This document shows, in pieces, positions 10,449-22,520 of a stretch of DNA of 64,000 nt. The DNA is from Dioscorea cayenensis subsp. rotundata (lineage: Eukaryota; Streptophyta; Magnoliopsida; Dioscoreales; Dioscoreaceae): contig NC_052481.1 in NCBI RefSeq assembly GCF_009730915.1, forward strand, positions 21,612,461-21,676,460, written 5' to 3'. Below the pieces are notes generated by a model that did not search any database, had not been told where the DNA came from, and saw only the letters and a list, made by a program, of their open reading frames with translations. Position numbers and translations under genes: made by a program. The first letter of the stretch is position 1; each line of letters begins with the position of its first letter.

Positions 10449-11824
10449 ATGAAAATCACGAAGCACATGCAAACCACCACTCTTCATCTTCACTTTCTTC
10501 TCATACTTCCTATTGGATTTTTATGCAATAGAGAACAGAGCAAGAGCTGCATGCAGAGTGAAAGATTGGCACTTGTCAAGTTCAAAACAGGGCTTCAAGA
10601 TCCTCACCACCTTCTATCTTCATGGGAAGGTGAAGACTGTTGTACATGGAGAGGAGTTCATTGTGACAATGAAACTTGGCATGTTGTCAGCTTGGATCTT
10701 CAGTATCACCATCTTTATCATGGCCTTAGCAATGGTGGAAGACTCAGTGGTGAAATCAATCCTTCTTTGCTTTCTTTGAAGCATTTGAATCGCTTGGACT
10801 TGAGTTCTAATAATTTCAATTTTCAAGGGAACAGAGATTCCCAGCTTCTTTGGTTCACTTACTGGTTTGAGTTATCTGAATCTCTCTAATGCTGGTTTCA
10901 TTGGGAGGGCTCCTCCTCAGCTTGGTAATCTCACAAGCTTGATTATCTTGATCTCAATTCATTCTATTCCATGCATGATTTACATGTTGATGATAACCTT
11001 CAATGGCTTTCTTCTCTTTCATCTTTGCAATATCTTGACATGAGTGGAGTTAATCTTGCTAAGATTTCTTCTGATAATTTGTTTCATGCTGTTAACATGC
11101 TGCCTAGTCTTTCAGTTTTGATTCTTCCAAACTGCCACCTTCACTGGCCACAACCTTCCTCTTCAATACGGTAAAATACTTCTATTTACCACAAGTATTG
11201 ACCTTTCAAGCAATCTGTTTTCAGGAGAGATTCCAGAGCAATTTGGTAATCTTGATGGGTTGTAAAATCTGAACTTGTCTGGCAATCATTTGATCGGTCA
11301 ATTCCGACTCGTCGGGGGCCCGAAATCACTGGGAATCGCTTGATTTATCAAGGAATGAACTTGGAGGCAGGATTTCTCCTAGCATATCTTTTCTAACTTC
11401 ATTGAGTGACTTGAACCTTTCATACAACAACTTGTCTTGTAGAATTCCATCAAGCGATCAACTTCAGACTCTTGATGACACATCCATATACATCGGCAAG
11501 TTGGACTTGTGTGGCCCTCCTTTGACTATAAAATGCGACGATAATACTACACATGGTTTCAGTGATGAAGAAGATGATCTTGATGAGTCTGAAATGTTAT
11601 GGTTATGCTATGGCAATGTTGTGGGCTATGTGCTTGGTGTGTGGGCGGTATGTATTGCTCTATGGTTCAATGTCTCTTGGAGAAATTCATATTTTCGTTT
11701 AGCTGATTGTATGCATAAGAAGTTTCTGCGAGTTACCACCACAAAATATTCTAGTGAAATCGATGCTGATGATGAAAGCGGATCAATGGATAATTTGGTG
11801 ATGAATCTAAAGCTGACCACGTGA
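10449..11824 (+). pseudogene. RLP-B: internally deleted, frameshifted LRR receptor-like protein
   Basis: The start ATG at 10449 gives a signal peptide (HLHFLLILPIGFLCN), then the LRR N-cap with SERLALVKFKTGLQDPHHLL and WEGEDCCTWRGVHC, closely matching RLP-C and RLP-D. A frameshift near 10830 breaks LRR 2, and the shifted frame continues GTEIPSFFGSLTGLSYLNLS. The LRRs run to HWPQPSSSIR-stop at 11174, exactly where RLP-C and RLP-D have a poly-Ser tract. About 500 residues are then missing. The sequence resumes near SIDLSSNLFSGEIPEQFGN with more stops and ends in an intact C-terminal piece (11402-11824): LDLCGPPLTIKC, acidic stretch, membrane helix GNVVGYVLGVWAVCIAL and tail. It cannot give a normal receptor. 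A truncated secreted LRR protein is possible but unproven. Confidence 0.9.
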
Positions 11825-12205
11825 CATTATAAAGGCGCATGATTGAGTTTTTTTACTGACTATGAGATAAAAAAATATTGTATAGAGTTTGATCTATATT
11901 ATTGTACCATTGAAGAACTCGAAATGCATGTGTTTTGCTATGAAAAAAATAAAAACCAATCCCAATATTTCATTTTTAGAACTTTGCTTGTTTTATCTAT
12001 TTTTTTCTTGCTCGCTTATCACCATCGAAATTGTTTCATGGTAACTAGAGCAAGAGGTTCACTCATCGAGTCCCAAAGGCACAGTTACGAAAAATTCTTG
12101 TATGAACACTATATATTGTATATCTCGCCCACTTTGGATATTAGATTTTTCTGCCATGGCTTATGATGCATTCTTTTTTTTTTTTATTGTGCATCTCTGA
12201 GTTTA
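11825..12205. other. Intergenic, no gene seen
   Basis: The 3' flank of RLP-B, AT-rich with a short poly(T) near 12175. Small open frames here show no recognisable domain. Confidence 0.5.
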
Positions 12206-12215
12206 GAATGAAAAA

Positions 12216-14500
12216 GTGGATAAACCACGGATTCATTATACCAGGGTCACCAGAGGTGAAACACGGGGCAGAAAACCAAACAACAACAAAAAGAACATGT
12301 AGAGCTACAAGAAGGGGCCGGAGGCCGGGGGCTCAAACTAGGGAGGCGCCATCGAAGGGGAAACGCCTCGACATGCTCTTTGGATGAAGCAGCGGTTATA
12401 GGGGATCAGGGATCCTAGAGTCCACAATAACAAGACTCACCCTTTGATCGTAGGGAAGAGAATCCTCAAGATGAAGTAGGGTCGAGTCTGGGGTTGCATT
12501 GATCCAAGCAATGAGTAAATGATCAATCTTACAGATAATGGTAAAAACATCTACAGCTACAGAAGAAAAGATGCGATTATTGTGCTTAGCCCAAATGACC
12601 TAGGGCCCGAATTAGAAGGAGGCCCTGCTGTTTTGACTTAGGTGATCCTTGCATTGCCAAGAGATCCAAGCCTCGGATAGGGTGGTAGGGACCCTACAAA
12701 GAAAAGCGTTGCGAAGTGGTCCCAGATCGATGAAGCGAACGAACACTTAATCATGAGATGGTCAACACTTTCCAGCTCTGCATCACAGAGGACGCAAGTG
12801 CTAGTGGAGATTCTGTTGCACCCCCGCCGTGCCAAATTTTCCTGAGTTAAGATTTCATTGTTTAGGGCCAACCAGAAGAAAGCTTTGACTTTAAGCAGGC
12901 AGGGGCCCCTCCAGAAGGTCTTGCTGAAGGCGCAACAAATACCACCATCGTTGAGGAAAGAGTAGAAGGAATTCATTGAGAAGCCATTGTTGTCCCATCT
13001 CCATTTTTTGGAGTCTCTTCCTTGGGTTATATCCTAAATCAGCGACCCTCTGTTGTGTGATTTTTATAAAGCAAGTATACACTACCGTAAACAAGTAAAA
13101 TAATGATAAGAGAGTATCGTCCCACTAGGATTGAATTTAATAATTATCAAAATTAATAACCCTAATTCTACTTGATTAATGAGATTGGAAAGATTTAATT
13201 TAGAAAATCTAATTCAAGGAATGGAGAGAGATAGTTAGATGAGAAGAAATCAATGCCAAAAGATTCTAGGGTTTCCGAGTTCACCTAGACTAAGTCTACC
13301 TAGATAGTTTTGTTCAATCAAACAATGCTTATTTCTTATGTTGTCATCAAATTTCCCTAAATTACATATTGATCTTTCTCAAGCATCAATAGCATATTCC
13401 ATTAGATAAGTTAATATCATCTTTGAGATTAGATAACTGTGAATTTATGGAACTCATTAAACTTTAGAAATTTATAATGATGCATGCAATCTCATAAATA
13501 TCTCTATCTTATGATGATTGTATCATATTTCAACCAAGACCTAATTCAATTATCACTTCTCGGTCTCAAATCGAATTACCAGTCATGCAATTGTTAATCA
13601 AGCAATCACAAGCATTAAGTATAGATTAAAATATCCAACATAACTTTTAATAAAACATCAATTAAATTAAACAAAACGAATCTAGGTTTTTGTAGTCTGG
13701 CTACATCGTAGCCCTAGAAAAAGTATTTAGAACATGACAATTGCAAAGCTTGACATATTATCAAGCTTCATAATCAAATAAACAAAAAATAATTAAAAAC
13801 TAAAGCTTGACAATGAATCTTCGCCGAATCTTTGCTCCTGGCCTTTTGCTCTCCGAAATTCTTCTTTCCCTTTTTGTCTTAAACCCAAACCTTTTATAAC
13901 TTGAAATCAGGATAGCACCTAGGATCTATAATTTCTGTTTTGCACTTCTTAATGTTGTAGCACCTAGGCATTGCATGCTAGTTTCTAGGCGCTATATTTT
14001 CTGTTTTGCTTATTCACTCTTCATTGAAACTTGATCCTCTTTTTTCCAATTTTGTGGTTTTGATGTGTTCTTCCTCCAAATCATTCTCTTTATTTCCTAC
14101 AATTCAATAACAATAAGATTAGAAGTAAAATTTGTTCAAAATTCACATTTCATTTATCATGAGTTAAACAAAGTTTATATAATTTTGTGGAAATTATACT
14201 CATCACTCTTGCAAAGGAAAAAGTTCCTCGAAATTTGGATCCGGCTCTAAAAGAAGGAAATTAGCTACTGAAATAAGAGGATCCCTCCACCGAGCGAAGA
14301 GGTCAGGCCATCTGCATCGCAGTGTGGAGCCCTAAGGCCAGCAGTCTAGCCAAAACGAAGTGGCCTTCTCGTCTGAGATCAAGACATCAATACAAAAAAG
14401 GAAAACAGATCTGCACTTGAGGAGACCTTTTCAAAAGGAGCTGATCCTTGGAGTATAATGAAAAAGAGGAATTGATCCACCATGTGGAGCATAATTAAAG
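12216..14500 (-). mobile_element. LINE 3' fragment split by a nested LTR-like insertion
   Basis: Two parts form one LINE on the minus strand. The 5' part (14206-about 14500) translates as NYAPHGGSIPLFHYTPRISS, then FWLDCWP-stop-GSTLRCRWPDLFARW and ANFLLLEPDPNFEELFPLQE. The 3' part (12216-13050) continues DSKKWRWDNNGFSMNSFYSF, then KAFFWLALNNEILTQENLA and CNRISTSTCVLCDAELESVD (zf-RVT). Its 3' UTR has hairpins TCACC-TCT-GGTGA (12247-12259) and GTGG-TTTAT-CCAC (12216-12228). The insertion lies between FPLQE and the DSKKW region. The LINE is 5'-truncated and carries stops. Confidence 0.8.
13051..14205. mobile_element. Probable solo LTR nested in a LINE
   Basis: A 1155-bp non-coding block interrupts the LINE coding sequence. 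Its ends read TGTTGTGTGA and ATACTCATCA, which are imperfect inverted ends with TG/CA. Near the left end it has a motif (GCAAGTATACAC, then TATCGTCCCACTAGGATTG) of a type I associate with plant LTR sequences. No internal genes are present. The flanking pentamers (CCCTC and CTCTT) do not match, so the target duplication is either mutated or my boundaries are slightly off. Confidence 0.55.
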
Positions 14501-14834
14501 GTAATGATGTTGGAACAGGAAAATTTGAGTTCACATTCTCACATTTAGTTCTACTATTTCCCGCTTGATACTATGAAACAATGTCATTAAGGTAACATTA
14601 CTGTAGTTTAGCTCAAATAGATATATTATATGTAGTAGTGACCGCGAATACAAATCACATAATATATCACCAAAAGACAATCATTTTATTTGGGTAACCT
14701 TTATTTTTTCTCAAGCAAAAGACCATAAATCAATACATCAATACAGCGATACGTAAAACTATGTACACACTATTTTACCAAAATTTCGTCTTTGGCTTGT
14801 GCAGTGTTGAAGTTAAGATACATCACATTGTTCA

Positions 14835-17800
14835 TCATCCATCTATTTCATCCTTGACGCCTGCTGAATTATAAATACTTGTTGCAGTGAATGCAAGAAG
14901 CTTCTTATGCATATAATCAACTACATCAAAATATGAATTCCTCCATGCCTCTTTGATGAACAAACAAATACATACTGCCCACAAACCCAATGCATATCCC
15001 ACGGCACCACCAAACAATAACCATAATGTCTCATTCTCATCAGAATCATCTCCTTCAACACCGAAGGCAAGTGTTTCATTATGACCACATTTTACTGTCA
15101 AAGGAGGGCCGCAGAGGTCACGATTGCCAATGTATATCGATGGATCATCAAGAGTTTGCAGCTGGTTACCTGTTGGAATTCTACCCCACAAGTTGTTGTA
15201 CGAAAGGTTCAGATGACTCAACGAAGTAAGAAAAGATATGCTCGGAGGAATCTTGCCTGAAAGTTCATTTCTTGATAAATCAAATGACTCCAATGACACT
15301 AAGTCACCTATTGAATCTGGAATCCCACCTATCAAATGATTTCCGGACAAGTTCAGATTTTGTATCCCATTAAGATTTCCTAATTGTTGTGGTATTTCAC
15401 CCGAAAGCTGATTGCTTGAAAGGTCCATGCTTGTCACAAACTCAAGTGTTTTACTGTATTCAAGTTCCATTCCTTTTGTAATAACTGACAAGCTGTCGGT
15501 ATAACCGGAAATGCTATAATTCCCTATGCTTGTGATGACTAGGCCATGAAATCCGTCCAGAATACTCTGTCTTGCTTCATTCGTGAGTTGCATCGCAGAA
15601 AGGTTGCCGAAAGACTGAGGTATAACTCCCGATAAGTTATTATTAGCAAGGTCTAAGATTTGCAATGATGCTAGATTGGATAATTCTCCAGGGATGTCAC
15701 CCTGCAACATGTTAGCTCGTAAACGGAGTATCCTTAGCAATGGCATACTTTCTCCGATCCACGCTGGTATATTTCCTGATAACTTGTTGCCACCAAGATC
15801 AAGGGTCACAAGTATCTTGCAGTTTCTCAGAGGCAATGGGATTTCTCCAGAGAGATTGTTGTTCCCCAAGTGAAGAACTTCAATCAATTTCAGAGAACCA
15901 AGAGAAACTGGAATTTCTCCATATATCTTGTTGTTTGCCAGATTTAGAGCCACCAAGAAGAACAGATTTTGCCAACATCCAGGAAGCTCACCAGAGATAA
16001 AATTGTTGGAGATATCAATGACTTGCATCAGCTGGAAGTTGCATATAGATGCAGAAAGCATACCATTTAAGAGATTATTTGAAAGATACAAATGTCCCAA
16101 TGTTGGTATATTTTCACCAAGAATGGGAAGAAGATCACCTGAAAATGAATTATCTGAAAGATCACCATATAATGCATTAGATGGCAGAGGAGGCAATGGG
16201 CCTTCAAATTTATTTGACCTCAGATTAATGAGACATAAACTGAAGAACTTGAGAGACTTGGGTATAGTTCCAGTTATCTGATTATTTGAGAGATCAAGAA
16301 GTGCAATGCTATGCGGCAAGTCCCAGAACCAGTCAGGCAATGAACCTGTGATTCCAGTATTGGACAAATCAAGCACTGAATAATCTTTCTGAGTTCTGAG
16401 CCATGCTGGAAATTCTGGTCCCAGTTGACATGATACAAGAGCAATTTCTAGAAGATGGAAAGGAGGTACCCAGTCTCTGCTGATGTTCACTACTAATGGA
16501 TTGTAACTCATGCTCAGAGTATCCAGACTTGAGAGATTGGCGAAGTGTTGTTGGTGAAAAGATCGCCAGAGGTCTCTACGACACTCACAAAGTCAAACAA
16601 TCAAGACAACCAACCAATTAAACAATTCAATCAACCCATAATAAATCACAAACAACACACACCAATTTATACGTGAAAACCCCTTCGATGCGAGGATAAA
16701 AACCACGAGACCGCTCGAGAGCTCCACCCTTTACTTCTCTTATTGATAAATTGAGGGCAAAAGAACCCCCAAATCAGTCAACAAAGGATTCACAACCCAC
16801 CAACAATTTTCAAGAACAATAAGAGATCAAGATAGAGCAAAAAGTCGTAGAAATCACCCAAAAAATCTGCTTGGTCTATAAAAGTTCGCGTTTCTGACCA
16901 AAACCAGAGCACCTGAGGACGATCCGACTGTTCAAAATGAAGCCCTTCTTGTCAGGAACAAGCTGGCCAAATTTGAGCAAAAATCGGACCACGGGAGCAC
17001 CTCCGATCGTAGAGTTGATCAAAACTGCGCACACAAAAACCGGGAATAACAAACCCTCTTAAGTCTCTCTTTCTTCTTTCGATTGCCGTCCCGCCTTTTT
17101 CATGTCAGAGTAGCCCAAAAACCAAAGTAATAAAATCACCAAAAGAAGATTCTCTTAAAACCCTAATATCAACGCCAAATGGACCCAAGAAATAAGACAT
17201 ATAGTTCAACATAAAATACCAACATAACAACAAATAAAGAATATAAAATATTGCAAATATGGGCTGGACCCATAACAGTTGGGATATAACACCACTAATT
17301 GAATTGTAAGAAATATCAAGAATTTTCAGCTCTGAGAGTTGTCCAAAGCTCTCTGGAAGACTTCCGTTGAATCTATTCGAGGTGAGATACAAGGTTCTTA
17401 AATTTGATAAGTTTCCAATAGAAATAGGAATCGGTCCGTAAAACGAGTTCTTACTAAGATCAAGAGTGATTATAGCCTTGAGCATTCCCAACCAGCCTGA
17501 CAACTCCCCTTTCAATTTACTGTTTCTCAAGTTTAATGTCTCAATAGTATCACCAGCACATCCAGAGAAAATTCTTGACAGTGTGCTCGTATCTTCACTG
17601 AGATTATTGAATGAGAAATCTAAAGTGTGCAAGTTGCAGAGGTCTCTGATGCTTGTTGGTAGCGGGCCGACAAAGTGATTGAATCCAAGCTGAATGACCT
17701 CCAGAGATTTCATTTGACCAATGGCTTCAGGTATCACCCCATGGAAGTGATTGAACCAGAGATCAAGATAAACAAGTCTGCTGGAATTAGTTAGCCAGAG

Positions 17801-18592
17801 AGGGAAAGTGGAGTTGATTTGATTGTTGCTAAGATCAATAGTAGTCAAAGAATTACTAAGATTGAGATATAAAGAAGAAGAAGAAGAAGAAGAAGAAGAG
17901 GAAGGCTGTGGCCAGTGAAGGTGGCAGTTTGGAAGAATCAAAACAGAAAGAGCAGGCAGCATGTTAACAGCATGAAACAAATTATCAGAAGAAATCTTAG
18001 CAAGATTAACTCCACTCATGTCAAGATATTGCAGAGAAGAAAGGAAAGAAAGCCATTGAAAATTATCATCAACATGCAAATCATGCATAGAATAGAATGA
18101 ATTGAGATCAAGATAAATCAAGCTTGTGAGATTACCGAGCTGAGGAGGAACCCTCCCAATGAAACCAGCATTAGAGAGATTCAGATAACTCAAACCAGTG
18201 AGTGAACCAATGAAACTGGGAATCTCTGTTCCCTTGAAATGATTAGAACTCAAGTCCAAGTGATTCAAATGCTTCAAAGAGAGCAAAGAAGGATTAATCT
18301 CATCACTGAGTCTTCCACCATTGCTAAGGCCATGATAAAGATGGTGATACTGAAGATCCAAGCTGACAACATGCCAAGTTTCATTGTCACAATGAACTCC
18401 TGCCCATGTACAGCAGTCATCACCTTCCCATGAAGATAGAAGTTGGTGAGGATCTTGAAGCCCTGCTTTGAACTTGACAAGTGCCAATCTCTCACTCTCA
18501 CTGCAGCTCATGCAGAGTTCTCCATTGTACAAACATCCAAGAAGAAGCATAAGAAGATGCAGATGAGACGGAATGGTGTTCTGTTTCCTCAT
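14835..18592 (-). pseudogene. RLP-C: EIX-type LRR receptor-like protein interrupted by a solo LTR
   Basis: The start ATG (18592) gives MRKQNTIPSHLHLLMLLLGC, a signal peptide. An in-frame ATG 12 codons upstream is less likely because RLP-D lacks it. Next come the LRR N-cap (SERLALVKFKAGLQDPHQLL, WEGDDCCTWAGVHC), many LRRs, a poly-Ser insert of 10 Ser (about 17874-17903), the island (TKGMELEYSKTLEFVTSMDL), final LRRs, the C-cap RDLCGPPLTVKCG, an acidic stretch, membrane helix GGAVGYALGLWAVCICLFI and a short tail without kinase. A 724-bp solo LTR (16555-17278) lies between GVISQ and QHFAN. Outside it both halves are open and in register. Such RLPs act as plasma-membrane immune receptors with SOBIR1-type kinases (family knowledge). 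As read, translation would run into the LTR and stop at 17105, giving a secreted N-terminal LRR fragment. Confidence 0.92.
16555..17278 (-). mobile_element. Solo LTR with perfect 5-bp target duplication, inside RLP-C
   Basis: A 724-bp LTR, on the minus strand TGTTATGGG...TTTTCA, is flanked by GTTGG on both sides (16550-16554 and 17279-17283). It has a Copia-like layout: a downstream segment rich in 'CTCGAGCGGTCTCGTGG' with 'TTTTCACGTATAAATTGG' typical of R/U5. No internal region remains, so it arose by LTR-LTR recombination. Without the insertion the RLP-C frame is continuous and matches RLP-D (GVISEQHLAN). Confidence 0.93.
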
Positions 18593-18631
18593 GGTTTTAG
18601 TTTTCACCTGGAACTGGAAGCCTGACAATGG

Positions 18632-18870
18632 AGAGAGAGAGAGAGAGAGACAAAAAGAGAAAGAGTCGCACGAGAGAATGTTCTAGTGAGAGAGAGAGAC
18701 AAAAAGAGAAAGAGTCGCACGAGAGAATGTTCTAGTGAGAGAGAGAGAGAGACAAAAAGAGAAAGAGTCGCACAAGAGAATGTTCAAAAAGAGAAAGAGT
18801 CACACAAGAGAATGTTCTAGTGAGAGAGAGAGACAAAAAGAGAAAGAGTCACACAAGACAATGTTCTAGT
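18632..18870. repeat. Minisatellite upstream of RLP-C
   Basis: Four to five imperfect copies of a unit of about 45-60 bp. Each has a (GA)n run followed by 'CAAAAAGAGAAAGAGTC', then 'GCACGAGAGAATGTTC' and usually TAGT. RLP-D has only a plain (GA)n tract at the matching place (59711-59740), so the expansion is specific to RLP-C. It lies in the 5' UTR or core promoter. Confidence 0.85.
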
Positions 18871-19433
18871 TTGAACGCCAGCCAAGGGCTACTTTTGCTC
18901 CGTGTTCACTTGCTAGTCAGGCATGTTGTTCCGTGATGTTTGGTTCATGTTTGAACGGTCTTGGACCATCATATCACCTTGACACTTCAGTCGAGGTGAG
19001 GAATGCAAACACTATATATATTGATAACGTGGACAAATTATCAGAAATAAAAGGGTCCAATATTAATATACAGCATTAATCACCTTAATACTCATCCGAT
19101 CAATTACACTAACAGTACACCTATTGACCGGTCTAATTAATTATATAATTTACCAATATAATTGAGTCAATTTTATTTACTGTTTCTATAGCGCTTAAGT
19201 TGAGATAGACCACCTGCATAGAATTAGATATTTATTGACTCAATTTTGCCATTTTTTTATTCAAGGAAAAATGAGGAATAGTCAAAAGTAAGAAGAGAGA
19301 AAGAAAGCAATGGAAGGATGAGTCTCCTTTGAGATCTCTGAGCGATTCCGTGAGGCAGTAGGGCACTGTGGCGCACATCAGTGTCTCACTGCTAGGTGAG
19401 TTATCTCCTGGAGGGAATCTTAGAAGGCGTGAG
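18871..19433. other. Upstream region of RLP-C
   Basis: The first 120 bp or so ('GAACGCCAGCCAAGGGCTAC' on) match the upstream region of RLP-D near 59763, so this is a shared promoter block. The rest is AT-rich with no gene seen. Confidence 0.6.
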
Positions 19434-19439
19434 ATGACC

Positions 19440-19589
19440 TGATATGGAAGATAGGAGAAGTGAAAGAATTAATCTTTATTCATTGATGAAATCAAGTGAG
19501 AACATAGGTCTTCATATAGAAGCCAAAGATATGAATATACCCCATCGCCTACATACATACACATACATGTATATATATATATATATACA
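19440..19589 (-). repeat. Copia 3' LTR (150 bp)
   Basis: On the plus strand TGATATGGAAGATAGG...TATACA. It matches 56067-56225 with three substitutions in the first 115 bp or so plus length differences in the TA/CATA tract. It is preceded (in sense) by a purine-rich tract TTGAGTTTGAGAAG. Confidence 0.88.
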
Positions 19590-19594
19590 CTTCT

Positions 19595-20760
19595 CAAACT
19601 CAAGGCGGATCATACGTCTTGAGTTTGGATAACATGAACTGATGCTGATCACGTGTCTGTGCCTTAGTGAAAAAATCAGCGACCTGGACCTCAGTAGGAA
19701 GATAATGAAGTGACATACAGCGAGCACGGACTACGACAATGAGTGAAGTGGGCATCGACACCAATATGTTTGGTCGCTCATGCTTTGATCGGATCCACAG
19801 CAATCGAAGAGCGCCTATACTATCGCAGCTGAATGGGAACGGGTGAATGGATCAAGATTCCAAAATCCCTCAGTAATCCAATGAATCCAAAGTACCTCCT
19901 GCAGTCGGGTAGAAGCTAAAAACACGAACCTCGACTCAAAGACTAGACTTGGCAACAGACATCTGCTTAGTCTTCCAAACAACAAGCGAAGACCCAAGAA
20001 AGATACAAAAACCAGAGGACTGAGACCCGATCATCGGGGAGAGTCGGCCCAAGTAGCATCGAATAGGGCCTTTAACCCAAGAGTGGACCGTGTGAGTAGA
20101 ATAGACGACGAGGAGGCAAAGGCTACACGAAGATAGCGCAGAGACCCGGAGAAGATGCCCATAATGGACAGAAGTGGGGGCCGCAACGAACTGACTAAGA
20201 ATATGCACATCATGAGAAATGTCAGGACGTGTAACGGCAAGATATACCAAGCTACCAACAAGATGCCAATAGCGAGAAGGATCTGATAATGGAACCCTAT
20301 CGGAAGCACGAAGCTGCAAATGCAACTCCATCGCTAGTAGTAGCGAGACAAGTATCTGCTGCCGAGCGATCGAGAAAGATCGAGAGGATACCACGAGATA
20401 GATCGATAGCCATCGATGAGAGGTGATCTCGATACCCATAAAGCGGACCAAGATCGATCATCAAGAAACTCACAGCTTCGCTCACAAAAGTAATGTGAGC
20501 GGAATCATCACCGAGAAGAATCATATCATCCACATATAGTAGGAGAATGGTCCGCCACGAGGTAAAGAATCGAATGAAGACGACTGGATCATGTATACTC
20601 AGAGTAAATCCAGCAGCCTCAACTACTGTGCTGAACCTCTCAAACCAGGCACGTGGAGCCTGTTTGAGACCATAGAGAGCCCGGCGAAGACGACAAACAG
20701 AGCTTGGAGGCACCTGAAGGCCGTGTTGAGGAGTCATAAACCTCCTCCCTTTAAGTCCCC
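19595..20760 (-). pseudogene. Copia reverse transcriptase / RNase H, frameshifted
   Basis: In sense order: RRALYGLKQAPRAWFERFST, then YVDDMILLGDDSAHITFVSE with the catalytic YVDD, LMIDLGPL, LHLQLRASDRVPLSDPSRYW, HLVGSLVYLAVTRPDISHDV, LSQFVAAPTSVHYGHLLRV, FLGSSLVVWKTKQMSVAKSS and ADFFTKAQTRDQHQFMLSKL. These are the copia RT and RNase H blocks in the correct order. They lie in several frames because of small deletions, so no full product is possible. Confidence 0.88.
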
Positions 20761-21089
20761 ATGAAGAAAGGCGCTTTCACATCTAGTCGATGAAGAACCC
20801 ACCTACTGAACGTACCGCAGATAGCAACTAATGTACGCACAGTAGCAGTATGTGCCACGGGCAAAAAGTCTCATAATCACGGCCATGTACTCTCACTGAA
20901 ACAGGCATGGCAACAAGACGCCACCCCCATCGAGACGGGTCTTCACTCGTAGATCCATCGACAAGTAATAGGAGTGGGCATGGAGCAGTGAAGAGGAACT
21001 ATATCCCATGTGTGAGTCCCGAGACAGCATCAAGCCCTCAACCATGGCAATCCTCCACTCAGGGGATCGAACCACTTCCTTGTAGGTAG

Positions 21090-22520
21090 CACCGCTCAAA
21101 TGACATCCGAGACAACGGAGCAGAGAGGCATACGCAATAGGTCGGATGAAAAGAGAAACAATCTCGTGAAAGAGGGATGAGAGGATACCTCGAGACGTGG
21201 ATCGACAGCGAGAGGCGCCGAGAGTGGACCTCGCCTGCTAGAGGCCACTATGATCCCGACGATGGTAAGATAAACGAATCTGTAAAGGTGAGTAGGGGAA
21301 AAGTGAAAAAGAAGTGGGTGAGACACAGACAGGAGACTCAATGAGAGTGGAGAAGCGAGGGTCAAGAGAGGAGTGACTAAGAAGCTCCTGAGGAGCGCGT
21401 AATGAGGAGATGAGGCATTGTGAGAACCATCCTCGGAGAATTGGTAGGAAAAGAAAAGATAGTGGAACCGAGGGAGATGCAGACTCACGTAAGAGAGAGG
21501 AGAAGTATAAAAAGGGCGGCTCTCATCAAACGTGACATCACGGAGATCAGCAGATATGAGGGTAACAGGATGATAGCAACGATAACCCTTATGCCCAAGG
21601 CTATATCCCGAAAACACAAGAGACGATCGGGCGGTGAGCTTGGTCCGCTCCCCGAGGGTGCTAGTAAAACAAAACAACAACTAAAACATCAAAGATGATC
21701 ATAGTCGAGAAGGTGTCCCATGAAGACACTCTCCGGTCATGCATCATGGAGGTAGATGAAGGTTGAAGGTTAATTAGATAAATAGCTGTACTAATAGCAT
21801 CAACCCAAAAATGAGGAGGAAGAAAAGCACCAAGAAGAAGAGCACAGTGCCCTCTAAAGATAACTGGCCGATGCTGCGCCTCAGCCACTCCCATTCTCGA
21901 GGATGATCGCAGAAACAGATGGCGAAATGATGATACCCTTAGAAGCACAGAGCACTGAAAAGCTGGAGAAGTGTGTATTCGCCACCGTGCCGACCGAAAA
22001 GACCTTAGCCGCGTCAATTGGGTGTGAAATCCATGGCTATAAAAGATCGATATATAAGGCGATAATTGGCTACGATGGTCATCAAGTAGATCCAAAGATA
22101 AAGCGATTGTAGTCATCAGTAAAAATAACATAATATGAGTTTACCTCCGCACAGAAACAAAGGGAGGCTGGCCGAGCATTCGAGAATAGACCATAAGTTC
22201 AAAGGAGGCGATGAGTCCGAGATCTACTGTTTTCGAAAGTTGATATGGAAGAAGCGTTGTCAGCTGTTTACCAAGCTTACAATACAAACGACTGTCGAAG
22301 GAAGGAAACTGACTCACAAGACTCCAAAGAGGCGAACAAGAGTGGACATACGAGAAGGAACCTGAGCCGGCCAAAGTGCATATATGATGCGCATGCAATG
22401 TGAGATGAAACTGCCGGCGTGATACAGCGATGGGGAGGCTAGTCGAGATGACAAGTGCTGAAGGGGTATCCCGCCCACGAACTCCATTAGGGCGTCGGCC
22501 GGCTCGACCCACAGATCCCA
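21090..22520 (-). pseudogene. Copia integrase region, frameshifted
   Basis: Recognisable pieces are FWVDAISTAIYLINLQPSST (end of the integrase core), [20 protein letters not shown] with HKGYRCYHP, and [11 protein letters not shown]. These are the usual blocks between integrase and reverse transcriptase in plant Copia. Frames change repeatedly. The catalytic Asp/Glu cannot be placed with confidence. Confidence 0.7.

Noticed and set aside
15676..16281. Plus-strand open frames inside RLP-C (and the matching ones in RLP-D)
   Set aside because: They are antisense shadows of the LRR-coding strand. They recur in both paralogues because the sense sequence is conserved.
21096..21680. 194-codon frame as a novel host gene
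   Set aside because: It contains the Copia block [10 protein letters not shown] and [11 protein letters not shown] between integrase and RT, so it is part of the retroelement.
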